Source: Anaeramoeba flamelloides (taxonomy: Eukaryota; Metamonada; Anaeramoebidae). Taken from it: a stretch of DNA of 64,000 nt. Under the pieces are notes generated by a model that saw only the letters and a program-made list of their open reading frames with translations, was not told the DNA's origin and searched no databases. The position numbers and the translations under genes were made by a program. The stretch's first letter is position 1; each line of letters begins with the position of its first letter. Location: NCBI GenBank assembly GCA_027625915.1, contig JANTQA010000021.1:124001-188000 (forward strand). The letters run 5' to 3'. Of this stretch, positions 42,777 to 55,108 are shown in pieces.

Positions 42777-43233
42777 CTGTTGTAAAAATAATTGTATATA
42801 AAAAAGATTAATTGGTGTTTCAAAATAAAAAGTCTGGTTTTTTGTTATAGTAAACCTATACATCAACCAATCAATGAAACCAACAATAAACCAACATTAA
42901 ATATGTGGTGTTGATTTCATAAAGTTCTATTATTTAAAATAGAAATTCTAAAAATACAGGATCAAATAGGAAAATTTTTCGAAAAATAGTTCGAAAAATT
43001 TTAAAGAAAAAAATACAAAAAAATGAAAAAAACAAAAATATTTCAATAAATAGTATACCTAATTACAATTTTAACAGAAAATATCAAGGAGTTTACTCTT
43101 AAAATTGATTTGGATTTTGGTATACTGAATTGTAATGAATTGGGTGTTGCATTGCAACAAGAAAAAGAAAAAGCCTGGATTGTATTTTGAAACATAAATT
43201 ATGGTGGTTGTTCACACAGTATTTTGATCACTG
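42777..43233. mobile_element. Tc1/mariner-like non-autonomous element (F1), 457 bp
   Basis: Left end CTGTTGTAAAAATAATTG, right end (inverted) CAGTGATCAAAATACTGTG, both with GTTTCAAAATA inside. TA follows the right end (43234-43235). The interior matches 251-727: CTATACATCAACCAATCAAT, AAGTTCTATTATTTAAAA, GGATCAAATAGGAAAATT. Non-coding. Confidence 0.75.
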
Positions 43234-43297
43234 TAAATAATCAAAACAAAATTACAAGTATTTTTAATATTTGGTTCATTCTTCAGATTATCATTTA

Positions 43298-43799
43298 TAG
43301 TGGTGAAAAAAATAACCTACATACAAGACATCAACAGACAAGATTTTTAAATTGTTAATATTAGGAAACTTATAGTAAAATTTCTTTTATTTAAAATCAA
43401 ATCCTGTTTATAAGAATCAAAATTTTAAAATTAGATCTGGCCCACTTATTAAAATGATGATTAATAAAATTATACTTGTTCAAAATGCCATTCAATCAAT
43501 CAAAAAGCAATGAATAAAAATTATTATCTTCCAAACTCATAGCAAACCTCTATAAAAACCAATTGGATTTCAAAATAGATTGCTCTTCTTATGCTATCAA
43601 ACAATTACTTGAGTATTCTATAGGCAACTCAACTTTAATGAACTTTAGGTGGGTTTATTACTAGGTTCATAACAAATTTGGTTTGTTATAAAATGGATTT
43701 GATTGAAAATAAAAGAAATTATAAAACAATTTTCCGAATATTCATATTTAAAAATCTTGTAAGGGATTATTTTCATGTAGGTTATATTTTTCACGAATG
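43298..43799. mobile_element. Inverted-repeat element related to F2, 502 bp
   Basis: Left end TAGTGGTGAAAAAAATAACC and inverted right end CATTCGTGAAAAATATAACC, both then CTACAT. TA flanks at 43296-43297 and 43800-43801. The ends resemble F2 (GTGGTG..AA.AACC) but the interior differs. Confidence 0.6.
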
Positions 43800-44544
43800 T
43801 AAAGATAATCTGGAAAAAATTGAAGAAATTTCTTAATTTTTCAAACCCATACCATTTTTTCCTTTAGTTATGTTTTTCTTCCAAGATCCCATTCAAAATA
43901 ATTTTTAACTTTTTTAATATCCTGTTATTTTCCAATTAATTAATGAAAATTTTTTTTTCAAGTTTACAAAATGAATATTAATTATTAATGTTACAATCAA
44001 ATTAACAGAGTGAAAATTTTGTCTTAGAGTTAACTAAGTTAGGTTAATTAAATATCTATAAAAATATCATTTCTAAACGATTTGTTAAATATTTTTGGAT
44101 TTTCTTTAACTAATTATACATCTAAAAATATTTTAGATATGTGAAACAAAAATTTTCATTTTTTAATTTGAAAATAATAGTAAAATTTCAAGTTCCGAAA
44201 TTGAAATTGGTTTTCATTTATGTCAACTTAATTCTGATTTTTTATTATTGGACGAACATTTGTGGAATCCAAAAACCAGAAATATTGAAGATATTTGAAA
44301 AGAAAAAGGAGATGAAATATAACACAATTTTAAATTATCCAAATATTGAAACACCTGATATTTGGACATTTTTCTCAAACAAAAAATTTAATGAATTCAA
44401 AACCCTTCTTGAAAAAAAAACCGAATTCTTAATCTTATCAGGGAATTTTTGAAACTCTTTAATTGGCCTACCGAATATTTCAAAAAATCAATTTTTAATT
44501 TTTATTTATTTGGTTATTCTTCTTTTTTCAATTTAACTATTGAA

Positions 44545-47500
44545 ATGAAACCAGGCTTTACTTTTCCTTTGGTATGTGGTTTGCTTTCTTTAATTGGTGC
44601 TACTATTTGGGTTAGTGTTGATATGAGGTATAAAAAACATATAACAGAGACGTAATTAGATTTTTTCTTCCAATTTCTTCCTTTTAATTGTTCTTTTCGA
44701 TTAATAAACAAAACTTTGTTGTTTCAAGATCCAAAAAATTATTCCAATTAGATCTTGAAAAAACTCAACTACATCGCAAAGCCAATTAGAGATGATACTT
44801 TTTGAAATTTAATTTGGTTTCTTGGTTGGAATTTAAGATAAATTTTACTTCTTGATCATTTGGTTTTCACAGTTTTTTCAACTCAACCAAGCATGTTTAT
44901 CATAAAAAAAAAAAAAAATTCTATCTTCAATAGAGAATGTTATGTTGAATCAAAAAGTTATGATACTGTGACAAAAACTTTCTCAACAGAAAATTGTAGT
45001 GGCACCCCGACAACTAATTACATTTCAGATTTTTATGTGACTTATAGCACCGAAAAGGAAACTTTTGAAGATGTTAAATCTTGTAATTTTCATACGGAGT
45101 GTTACACAAGTGATGGAGAGTATAAGGATGTGAAATTTGGTTCGGGTTCTTGTCAGGTAGCCTTTCATTTCTTTTCTTTTCTTTTCATTCAAAACATTTT
45201 TTGTTACTTTCGTTCAATTTTAGTTTTAAACATTGTTATGTTTTTCTTTGTCAAAAGATAGAACTGAATAAACAAGATCGAAAGTAATCTTGGAAAATCT
45301 TTTTGAACAGTTACACCACTCTTTTTTCTTATTTGAAGTGCTCTCTGAATTTACTGTTGGTGAACACCACTTTTATTACGAACCAACCTCTTTTGTCGAA
45401 AAAGACTGTTGAGAAAAGAAATCTTGTTGTTAAATTTAATTTTTGAGAAGATAACTTTCTTGAACCAAATTCGTAATTTAGCTTGAAAAAGTCGAAAATC
45501 AAAAGTTCTCTTGATCCTGTAACTTACCCAAATTATTTTATGGATACTTCTGATAATTTGCTTTGAGTGAACCAATTTTGATAAATTCACATAAATGCTT
45601 TGATATTTTTATTTGAATTTCATTTTTGTATTTTTTTTTTTACTTTTTCTGAGTTTTAAGGACTATGTTGACAATTCAACAATTTACCTCAACACCTTTT
45701 GAAACAATCTCATTTCAAATACGAAAAGTCATGATCTTTAAAATATTTTCCAATTTGGATCGAAAAATCATTTTATGTAATTTTTTTTATGAAAAATGAA
45801 ATTGAAATTTTGAGATACGTGGACTCGAACACCTTGTTAAGGAACGTGACAATGAAATTGAAAAATAACCACGAGGAACAAACACAAAAAAATGAAGATC
45901 TTTAAACAAACTTTAAAGCTAAATGATCGTATTTTCAATGATTTTTTACCATTGGTTACTTTAAATTGTTACATTGTCACCACAAACCATTTAACCGTTT
46001 CAACCCTACTGAGAAATATTATAAGACATAGAAATTGGTTATCTATTATAAAATTGTGTTTTATTGAAAGAGAAAATTCAATTTCGATCATAAGATCAAA
46101 ATTTCAACTTCTCTTACTTCATTTGAGAGTTATTTTTTTGTAAAAACCAAGACAAAAATTAAATTTTCTCAAGAATTTAAATCACAAAAATCACAGAAAT
46201 AACAGAAACCACGGAAACTTGAAAGCTTTTTTCGACCATTGCTTCTAAATTGTTTAGATCGGAGATTATAATATTTTTGGAAAATGAAGATCCACATTAA
46301 TGTAAGTTTTTTTATTGATTTGTTTTTCAATATCAAAGGAAGCAAAAAATGGATAACTTATTTTTTAATCTTGTATTATAAATTTTACAGTTTATGATGA
46401 GCTTTAATAACTCTTTTACGGTTTGTTGAACAAAATAAAATTTCAGAATAGAAAATCAATTTTTGAGGTCTTATAAATTTTCACGGTATTTCTGGAAGGG
46501 CTGAATCGATTATTACAAAGAGGGGGTTGTGATTTTGGCTTATTTTTTTTTTTGTTCTTTTTTGTTTTGATTGAATTAAATCTCCCCATCATGACTAAGA
46601 GGAGAATGTCTCCTCGAATTTTTTTTGGAACAATATGAACCATGTCAAACACATAAAATATTGTTTTTTGTGTATTTCTTTGCCAAAGTTTTCTTGGTTT
46701 GGATCGTTTCTCTCAAAACCCAATTTTTTTGTGGTATCAATTGAAAATTGGAGCAGTATGGTGTGGGAAAGGATTGATGGTTCTTTGCATCGAAAGGATC
46801 TTTTGAAAATTAAATTTGGGAAAATTAGTCAATGCTTTTTTAAAAAAATTATTTCTTTGTGAAAGTTGAGAAAAAATGATCTTTCGATTTTTGGAAATGA
46901 GGATTTTCGAGTGGATTTAATTCAATACCAAACATACTATTGTACCTATTTACCAATTTGTTCTTTGTTTTTAAATAACAAAGCATACATTTCCATATTC
47001 GCCTTTTTGATCATTAAAGTGAAAATGGAAACCCATTTAAACTTCATTCCCACATAGGAAAATAATGGCTGATGGTTAAGATAAGTTCAAATGGTTTGCC
47101 ACTTTCGCTTTAATAGAAATTTTCTAAAAAAGCCAATTTTCCCCAACCTTCTTTTTCATTTTGAGATATCATGCGAAAAAAAATATGATAATTTCAATCA
47201 AAAAATTTCATTTTTTCCTACTGAGATCTTGCTGAATAAATATTTTTAAGATTTTCCAACCACCAAACACTCTTTGGAATACACACGATACTTTAAATTT
47301 GAATTACCAACATAGTCGTTAAATCAAACATTTTATTTGTTAAAAATATAAAAAAACTTTTAAAAAGGTAAGATCATTTTGAAAATCTTCTTTGAAGTGT
47401 AGTCTTCTGTGGTAAAGTTGAAATGGTGAAAAAATTTTTTTGAAAAATGTCTTTCAAAACATAAAAAAATAAAATTGAAAAAAAAAAGTTAGACAAAACT

Positions 47501-49615
47501 ATTGTTTCAATTATAATTATCATCTTTTGTTAATAGAGTTTATTCACAATATAACCAATGTTTTCGTCCTTAAAAATCTTGATAATATTGTATTTATTGT
47601 TGTTAATAGTACTACCATTTTTAAAAATCTCTATTCTAGAAAAAAAGTTCTATTTTGGGGTAAAAATTTTTACAAGGATGTGAAAAGGAATTTTAGTTAA
47701 ATTTCAACTTTAGGATATTTACTTTTATAGATAACAACTAATAGTTTTGAAAATACTCTATTTATCTAAAAGAACTCAAATATGGAGAAAAAATAACTGA
47801 TGATAAATATTTCGTGTCCTAGGTTTCCCAGGCCGTGGAGAGCCATCAAGTGCCGTAGAGTACCTAGCTTTTCCATAATTCAAAATAGAAGGAGAAAAAT
47901 CTTTGGTTTTACTCTGTTCTTTTAACTTGTGGAAAATCCAGAAAGAAAAATGTAAGTAGAGTGCCTAGCTTTTTTTTAATGTAAGAAATTATAAGAAAAT
48001 TTCAAAATTTTTCTTTTTATTTCTCAAATTAAAAAAAAGCTAACAGCGGTTTTCTAGAATTCAAAAGAATGGAGTAAAATCCATCTGATTTTACTCTACC
48101 TTTTTAAACCCTGGAAAATCTAAAAAGAAAGTGTCCATCATATGTCTTCAACACCGTGGGGTGCCATCAAGTGCCGCAGAGTACCTAGCTTTTCCATAAT
48201 TCAAAAGAATGGAGAAAAATCTTTGATTTTCCTCAATTCTTTTAAATTAGGGATATATAAAGGCGATTTTTTTGAATTTTTTGAGAAACAAAAAAACCTA
48301 AAGAAAAAATCAAAAAAAAAAAAAATAGTTTTTTCAGTGCCCCACTCTGAGAGTCGTGGAATACCAATTATTAATCACGGAATGTGGAATTTTTATCTAT
48401 AATCGATAAACTTTCTATCGGGTTTTTGCTCCTCCTGTATTCAGGGGCGTGTCTAGGTTTTCGAGAATTCGAAAGAATTTAGTAAAATCAAGGATTTCAC
48501 TCAATTCTTTCAAATCCTGGAAAACCTAACGACAGTGGATAGTTTCTAATTGGTCATGAAAATGATAAATTTATTTTTTATATATATTTTAATTATTTTT
48601 CTTCTTCTCTTTTTTTTATTTGATGATTTTTCTTTAATTACTCCTTTCTATAAATAAATAAAAAAAAATAGTTTTTTCAATTTAAAAGAAATAATAATTC
48701 TTTCATAGTCAAAATAATTGATTCCCGATTAGAAAGATATTTACCAGATTTAATATACTTTTGAATTATAATAAAATGGCCTATTAACTAAGAAGAAACA
48801 AAAATTCAAATTTTTACGATTAAATGTAAAAAAAATCTTAATAAAACCTCGAAAATTGCATTTTTCAACTTAAAATGAGAAATATCTTTTAAAAATTTTT
48901 TTGATCAAAGATCTCTTAACAACTAATAGTTTTTATTATAATTGAACTGAAGTCTTCAAAAAGTTTTTTAAAATCCTGAATTAGTGCATAAAAACAAAAT
49001 ATAACTGGTCATTCTTGTCCTTTTCAAAGTTCTTTTTTTAAAAAAATACTACCAGGATTTAAAAGTTAAATGGGAGGAGGTTCTACTTTATTTTCTTTTT
49101 TTGCCTGGAAATATAAGAAATATATTGAAATTATGTATTTCCTTTTTTTTTACAAAGTCCTTTTTTATATTTAATCTTGATATTTTATTTTTTTCTTCCA
49201 AATCAAAGAACAAAATTATTGAATCAAAATCTGTAATTTAACACAGGGTTTATATCATAGTTATATATTATTTTAATGATAAAAGGATTATAGTTTGCTT
49301 AATTATTACCGGAAACAGATATTACATGTTTATATATTCTAAATAATTAAATCCAACAATTTAGCACACCTTAATAATAATAAAAAAATTATAAATTCGA
49401 TAAACATTTTTATAACAAAATTCCCCTTTTATTATGATTTTTTCATATTATTTTATAAAATATTCATAGAAGCAGTACAAAACATTTTACAAATTTTATA
49501 ACACTTTTTAACACAAATATTTATGTTATAAATGGTATTATAAATTTTCATGAAATTTTGTAACATTTTAAACTGCTTCTAAAACATTTATAACATGTTA
49601 TATATATATAACATG

Positions 49616-49662
<47 letters not shown>

Positions 49663-52334
49663 GCGGGGGGGGGGTAAAGCTTCATCATTTTTTAAATCTA
49701 ATTTTATTATTATCTATTTAAATTTTGTTTAATAAACTATTTTCCAATAAAGGGGTGCAAGTTGTAATGGGTGAATTAAGTGTGTTTAAAGGGATATTAA
49801 AAGATAAATTTCATTTTGTAAATTTCATAATTGAAATCATTTTTGCACATTTTTTCACATTTTACTTTTTTATAATGTCTTAATTGTTTTGAAAAAAATT
49901 TTTTTTTAATGCGAAATCAATATTCATTTGGTAAAAACTTGTTATTCTATTGTTATTGAAACAATGGTAATAATTTGTAGAAAAATCATATTGATTTCTA
50001 TTGGTATTTAATTTGGATCTTCAATAGAAGATCAAAATGAACATTATTGTTTTGCTCAATGAGGGTACTAAGAATTTGAGGTTTTTATATTTTCCACAAA
50101 ATATATTGATTTATTGGAATTACTTCATAAGTATATCAACTATTCTCTGGTGTGCATTATTCTAATTATTTCATATTTTTTCTCCAAAGTTCAATTATAA
50201 TAAATAATTGATATTTGAAAAAAATGTTGGTACCTTTTAATAGAAACAAATTTTATTTAAAAATGATAGATAGATCAAGTTTCATATTTTTTTTTGTTTG
50301 TTTGGAATTTAAAATAAAAAAAAATAATAATTGTCAAAAAGTAATTTAAATTTTGATTGTAAACAAATTTTTCTTTCTCTTGATATTTTCAAAAAATAAA
50401 ACCTTTATCAATTTAATTATTATGGATTTACAGGAAATGCTTTTTTTTTTTTTTTTGATTGTAATTCAAATAACTAATTTCATTTTTTCATCATTAATTT
50501 ATTTATTTTTGAAATTACTTAAACTTTTTTTCAACAATTTCTCAAAATAAACCAATAATCAATCTTGCATGCTTCAACAAACCTTTAAAAGAAAATCTTA
50601 AACAATAAAAAGTATTTTTTGGAAAATGTAATAAAAAAATAAAATTGAATAAATAAATTGAATATAAACTCCATTTCACTCATATACACCCAGCCAAAAA
50701 TGAAAAATTCATTTTTTTTTTTTTTTTTTTCAGAACCAACCAACATAAAATTCATTAGAAATAAGAGAAATACTAAACTTCAGATTAGGGTTGATATTTG
50801 TAAAAGAAATGCCTAAACAGACTATAAATTTTCTAAACAAATAAAAATGAAAAAAAAAATATTTGTTTCCATATTATCATGGAACATCTTGTGTAAAATT
50901 TCACAATTTAATTGAACAATTAAAATTGTATACAATAAGATTTTTTTTTTTCAAATGTTTCATTTTAAAAGAAATTTCATATTCTCAATTTTATTCGTGT
51001 TTATTGTTTTTCCCAAGCTTTTTTTTTTCAAATTTGCTAACTGAGAACAAAAAGAAAGAAGAAAGAAAACAAATAAAAAAGGAAAAAAAAGTAATAAAAA
51101 AAAAAAAAAGTGCTTAAATTACTAAAAATGATTTTTTTCTTAAAATTGAAAAATTATTTTGAAAAATGAGAAAAATTAATCAGATCTTCAAATTGATAAA
51201 TTTATTTTGAAAAGAATATTCATATAAAACTCTATAACTTTGTATATTTTGTCAATAAAAATGTGTCTCTATGACTGAAAAGAGTTTAAAAAAAATTCTT
51301 TTTCATCAATTATAAATCTTCAACATTTCTATTTTCATCCCAAACAATTCAATTATTATTAAATTTTGGCAATTGGTTAGTTTATGCAAACCAATTTCAT
51401 TATTATTTTTGTTGTTTTTATTGTTATTGTTTTCGTTGTTGAGTTTCAAATTTATCCTGTTTTTTTTTTTTTTTTTTTTGTACCTTTAGGTGATATTGAG
51501 ACAATTATCTTTAATTTTCATAATAAATCTCTCTTTCTTCAATAAAATTGTTTCTTATTTTTCAACTTGATTCATCAGTCACACTTAAAAATCATAAATT
51601 ATTAATATATATGTGTTTTTAATATTTTATTAATTTTGTTGGCTTTCATATAGGTAATGGAATGTGAACAAATAACTAGAACCTATACGGAATGCAGAAA
51701 ACTCGCATCGTATTCAAAATCCGAATATTATGAAGCAAGGGATATCCATAACAAATACCCTTGTTGGTATTCTAAAGAAAACAATTCATTATCAACGCTG
51801 TTTAATCCTGTGGCATCTTGGTTATGGACTCTCTTTTTATGGATTCCTGGCATGATTTGCGTTCTAGTTGGCTCTGTCGGTCTGTATAAAAAAAGAAACT
51901 TTCATGTACGTTCGAAACCATACTATCCAAATGTTATTAAGACCCATAAATCAGAAATCGAACCACCCAATCCTATTATAGTATCAAAGCGTTTGACTTA
52001 TTCTGGTAGCAGTGGTAGTAGTGATAGTTCATCATCATCATCATCTAAATCACAAAACAAATACAAAACAAATCCAGATTTCAATCCCAATTATCAAGGG
52101 CCATTAGATAATAATATTAACATGCAAATGGACATCGACATGGAAATGATCAATAACACCGAGATGAACAATAACATGGGAATGGGTAATAACATAGGAA
52201 CGAACAACAACATTGGAACGAGCAATAACATTGAAATGGATAATAACATAGGAGCCGACAATAACATAGGAGCCGACAATAACATGGTAATGAACAACCC
52301 TAATCTAACAAATAATTTATTTGATTATAACTAA
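44545..52334 (+). CDS. Cys-rich two-span membrane protein with Asn-rich tail (three exons, 328 aa)
   Basis: Exons 44545-44627, 44934-45156 and 51654-52334 make an exact frame. Residues 5-24 (FTFPLVCGLLSLIGATIWVS) form a first membrane span or signal anchor. Residues 28-157 form a loop with eight cysteines (30, 49, 78, 84, 101, 106, 116, 139), probably outside the cell. It ends YYEARDIHNKYPCWYS before a second span (158-180, WLWTLFLWIPGMICVLVGSV). The tail has a Ser run and about nine NNIGxx-type hexapeptides (265-318). A short helix, Cys-rich loop and '..YPC.Y....SL..L' before the second span recall BK-channel beta subunits and DUF3592-like proteins. This is likeness of layout, not proof of family. 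The weak point is the 6.5-kb second intron; exon 3 could belong to a separate gene, but phase and cysteine pattern support the join. Confidence 0.6.
44628..44933 (+). other. Intron 1 of the two-span membrane protein gene
   Basis: 306 bp, donor GTATAAAA, acceptor CTTCAATAG, phase 2. An upstream AG at 44891 would also keep frame and add a few Lys-rich residues, but the chosen acceptor has the better pyrimidine tract. Confidence 0.55.
45990..46270 (+). repeat. Dispersed repeat family F9, copy 1
   Basis: Aligns with 63770-63995, same orientation: CAACCCTAC, ATTATAAGA, GAAAATTCAATTTC, AATCACAGAAA and GCTT..AAATTGTTTA are shared. Non-coding. Confidence 0.6.
47488..48990 (+). repeat. Dispersed repeat family F7, longest copy
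   Basis: Matches 28575-29620 at both ends and 2230-2530 in the section 48330-48690. Its middle holds four palindromic F8 units and an internal near-direct repeat. GCCATCAAGTGCCG and AGAGTACCTAGCTTTTCC occur at about 47843 and again at about 48163, 320 bp apart. Confidence 0.7.
47867..48528. repeat. Cluster of four ~75-bp palindromic units (F8)
   Basis: Units at 47867-47940, 48047-48122, 48187-48256 and 48454-48528. The last is the best: ends TAGGTTTTC/GAAAACCTA, then GAATTCGAAAGAATT..AGTAAAATC against GATTTCACTCAATTCTTT with a 3-base loop. The stem is about 36 bp with a few mismatches. Confidence 0.8.
49370..49600 (-). repeat. Dispersed repeat family F10 (GTTATAA-rich), copy 1
   Basis: The reverse complement aligns with 60490-60725. 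Both carry AACATAAAT..TTGT, GTTAAAAA.GTGTTATAAAAT and GTTATAAA words at short intervals. Non-coding. Confidence 0.55.
49587..49675. repeat. (TA)n microsatellite beside a G run
   Basis: A small palindrome AACATGTTATATATATATAA is followed by about 21 uninterrupted TA units, then TTTGGC and a run of 10 G. Expected to be length-variable. Confidence 0.9.
49775..50265 (+). repeat. Dispersed ~500-bp repeat (F6), copy 4
   Basis: Starts GTTTAAAGGGATATTAAAAG. It shares AAAACTTGTTATTCTATTG, AAAATCATATTGATTT, TATATCAACTATTCTCTGG and AAATAATTGATATTTGAAAA with the other copies. It lies in intron 2 of the membrane protein gene. Confidence 0.65.
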
Positions 52335-54580
52335 GCTATTTCCAATAAAATGGGGCAAATTTATTTTAAAATACATCTATTAAACTCAATCCAAAAAAAA
52401 GTATTTAAACATCCAAAATCATTAACCACCATTTATAGATTCTTGGTAATAATTCAAACTGTTTCTTAGTATTGTATTACATAAATAAAAAATATTAAAT
52501 TTTCTGATCTTGATTTTATCTTATCTTTTTTAGGAGTGAAAATTGGACAGTTTATTATTTTCTTTTTGATTGAAAAAACCGTTATCATAGCTTTTTTAAT
52601 CTCAACAAATTTTCAAATAGAATTTAAAACATATAAATACATTTTATTGTTTAAAAAATCATTTGTACTCATTCAATATTTCTAGTTTTTTATTGAAATT
52701 GGTAGTACATTTTTTTCACCTAAAAAAGATACTATTTTTTTTTTTTTCATTTTTTGGGAAATATTTCATCCAACATATTTTGAAATAAATAACTGAGCCA
52801 TTTAATCAATCGGTATTAATATTAAACTTAATTTGGTAATGTCAATTAATGAATACTTTCACAAATAAAGATGATTTTTTAGGAAATGTAAAAAAAAAAT
52901 GCCTCAGTTTTTTGGAAATAACTTATAAAACCGTAAGGGCTGAAAAGCTACAAGAATAAAACGATTTAAAAAAATATAATCAATCTTAGAATCATATATT
53001 TTTGAATATTTCTATTTTTTTTTAATTTTAGAAATATATTTATTTTTCTTTTTTTTACCTTTTTAGTTCTTTTTTGACAAAATTACTGACTTAATTTTAT
53101 TATTTATTCCAAGATTTACTTAAGAATAAATTCATTTCTATGAAAAAAATAATACTATTATTTTTTATACTTTGTTTATTTGTACTTTTGATTGAAATTT
53201 TCAAGTCATTTTAAATAATAATTTCTTAAACTTATTCTACTGATTTTTAATTGCTTTTTTTTTTATTTATTAATATTATTATATTGATTGAGTTTACCTT
53301 TTTTATACAGTTTTAAATTTGAATTTTCATTTTTAAAAGTTTTACTTTTTTTTTTATTTTAATTTTTATATTTTTACTTATTGATCATCAAAAAACAATT
53401 TGTATTTTCCATATATAAATAATCATAAAATATATGATTTTTCACTTAAATTTTCTTCCAGGGTTTAAGTAAAAATGAATTTATAGTTTTTTTTTACACT
53501 TGATCGGTTATAAGAAATAAAAATATGTTATTTTTGAAAATGGGTTTCTGAGATATAACTGTGTTTTGATAGTAGGGTGGGATAAGAGATACTTCAGAAT
53601 GAACTTGGAATTAAAGTTTAAATGTTGAGGTGATTATTTTAGTTTTGAGTTTCTTTTATCTGTTTTAAAATTTTCAAAGATTATTTTATCCAAAATTGAG
53701 TAATTGGGTTAACAACATTCAGAATCTTCATATTTTTCGTTATGGTTTTGAAAAAAAGATATGCTAGTTAACACTCCTAAAAGAAAAAAAGTTGTTTTTC
53801 CATTTCCAAAAATTGTTTAATTAGATCTAAAATTTATGTTAGTAAGATTAGAACATGTTTTTTTTTAATTAAAGATTAAATTCTATATATGAAATTATTG
53901 TTATAATTTGGATTAAAACTTAATAACGATAAAACATTTGTATCTAAAGATTTTTAAAATAAATTTAATATTTATTTATTTATATAAAATTTCAAATATA
54001 TATATATATATATATATATTATCATTTTTAAAATAATCAAAAAAAAATGTATTTAATACTTCCAAACAATTATTTAATAACACGGCCATTAACAAAAACT
54101 TAAAAAAAACTATTTAGATCTTTTACGTTAATACAATTAATATGGGTTAGAAAGTTTTTTATTATGAAATGCAAAATTTAAATTGTTTAAATACTTGATA
54201 AATTCATACATTATTGAAATATATAAAAAAACTGAAAAACTTCAATTATTATTTAGCAAACAGAATTCAAAATCAAAGATATAGTAATTCTTATTAATAA
54301 AAAATAATACAAATTCAAATAAAAAATTAAAAAATTGATCTCTTTTTTATTTGGAAAAATTAATAAAATCCAAACAATGTATCAATAATAAAATCAACTG
54401 GGATTCAAAAGATTTTGTTGAATTATATAAAACAATTTATAAGTGCAATATAATGAATTATTGGATTTCAAGAGTTGTAAATATTTTTAGTTTTTTTTTT
54501 TAATTTGAAAAATAAAAAGTAAATTTCTTAAATTATTATTAAAAATAGGCACTCTATGTACTTGATGGCACTTTTTGTAA
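52335..54580. other. Gene-free stretch downstream of the membrane protein gene
   Basis: AT-rich, with (TA)n at about 53998-54020. No repeat family or gene recognised. Confidence 0.45.
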
Positions 54581-55108
54581 GGATTTCCAAAATTAAAAAG
54601 AATTGAGTAAAATCAAAAATTTTACTAAATTAAATGTAATTTTGGAAAAAAGCCTCACTCTGAACCACCCCACAGGTACTTTCATTGGTTTTCCCTATCT
54701 TTAACAAAAATAGAGTTAAATTAAGAATTTTATTAAATTCTTTGGAATTTTGGAAACCCCTGATTAGATTTTTTTTAATTGTAAAATAAACATAAAATTA
54801 CTTCTATTTTCTTTTAATTTCTTCAGGATGTAAAACCATTGTTAGATTGTCTTATGTTTTCTGTTTATTTTGAAAATCAATAGATTTTATAAAAAAAAAC
54901 AGAAAACCTCAAGAAAACCATTGTTAGATGATCTAAAATTTGAAAGAATTGGGTAAAATCTTTGATTTTTGCTTATTTTTTATAGAATTCTGGGAAAAAT
55001 GTACACTCTAAATCACTCTAAAGGTACTTTCATTCGCTTTTTCATATATTTATCAAAAATAGAAATTAAATAAATGATTTTACTCAATTCTTTTGAATAT
55101 TGGAAAAA
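54581..55108. repeat. Cluster of four ~75-bp palindromic units (F8), inverted context
   Basis: Units at about 54581-54650, 54687-54759, 54929-54998 and 55035-55108, each pairing AAAAAGAATTGAGTAAAATC-like and inverted halves. TACTTGATGGCAC at 54560 is the inverse of GTGCCATCAAGTG near 48160, so this cluster is an inverted relative of the one at 47.9-48.5 kb. Confidence 0.7.

Larger units (their letters stand above)
39424..43190 (+). repeat. Segmental duplication, copy A
   Basis: Direct repeat of 58835-63757. Block 1 (39424-39926) and block 2 (40440-43190) each match at high identity by eye, for example TTACGGGTTGAGTAATTATG and CCTTGAGAGTTGTAACTATC unchanged in both. Between the blocks copy A has only a 512-bp F5 element. 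Non-coding as far as I can see: a 75-codon minus-strand frame (41775-42002) is shared but its start is not kept. Confidence 0.85.
45157..51653 (+). other. Likely 6.5-kb intron 2 of the membrane protein gene
   Basis: Donor CAG|GTAGCC and acceptor TATAG, phase 0 on both sides. It holds F9 (45990-46270), F7 (47488-48990) with palindromic units, F10 (49370-49600), a (TA)n run and an F6 copy. Its several 60-86 codon plus-strand frames have no recognisable content. Confidence 0.55.

Noticed and set aside
44141-44452. 103-codon frame just upstream of the membrane protein gene
   Set aside because: It opens with GTG. The last 46 codons (from an ATG at 44314) have fairly gene-like codon choice, but no homology, splice context or start signal was found. 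Possibly a relic.
45800-45870. tRNA-like segment with TTCGAGTC on the minus strand
   Set aside because: The T-arm stem is only 3 bp, the loop is one base too long, and no matching acceptor strand is found about 70 bases upstream.
50353-51117. Two short plus-strand frames ahead of exon 3 of the membrane protein gene
   Set aside because: Phe/Lys composition typical of A/T runs, no splice phase fitting the gene.
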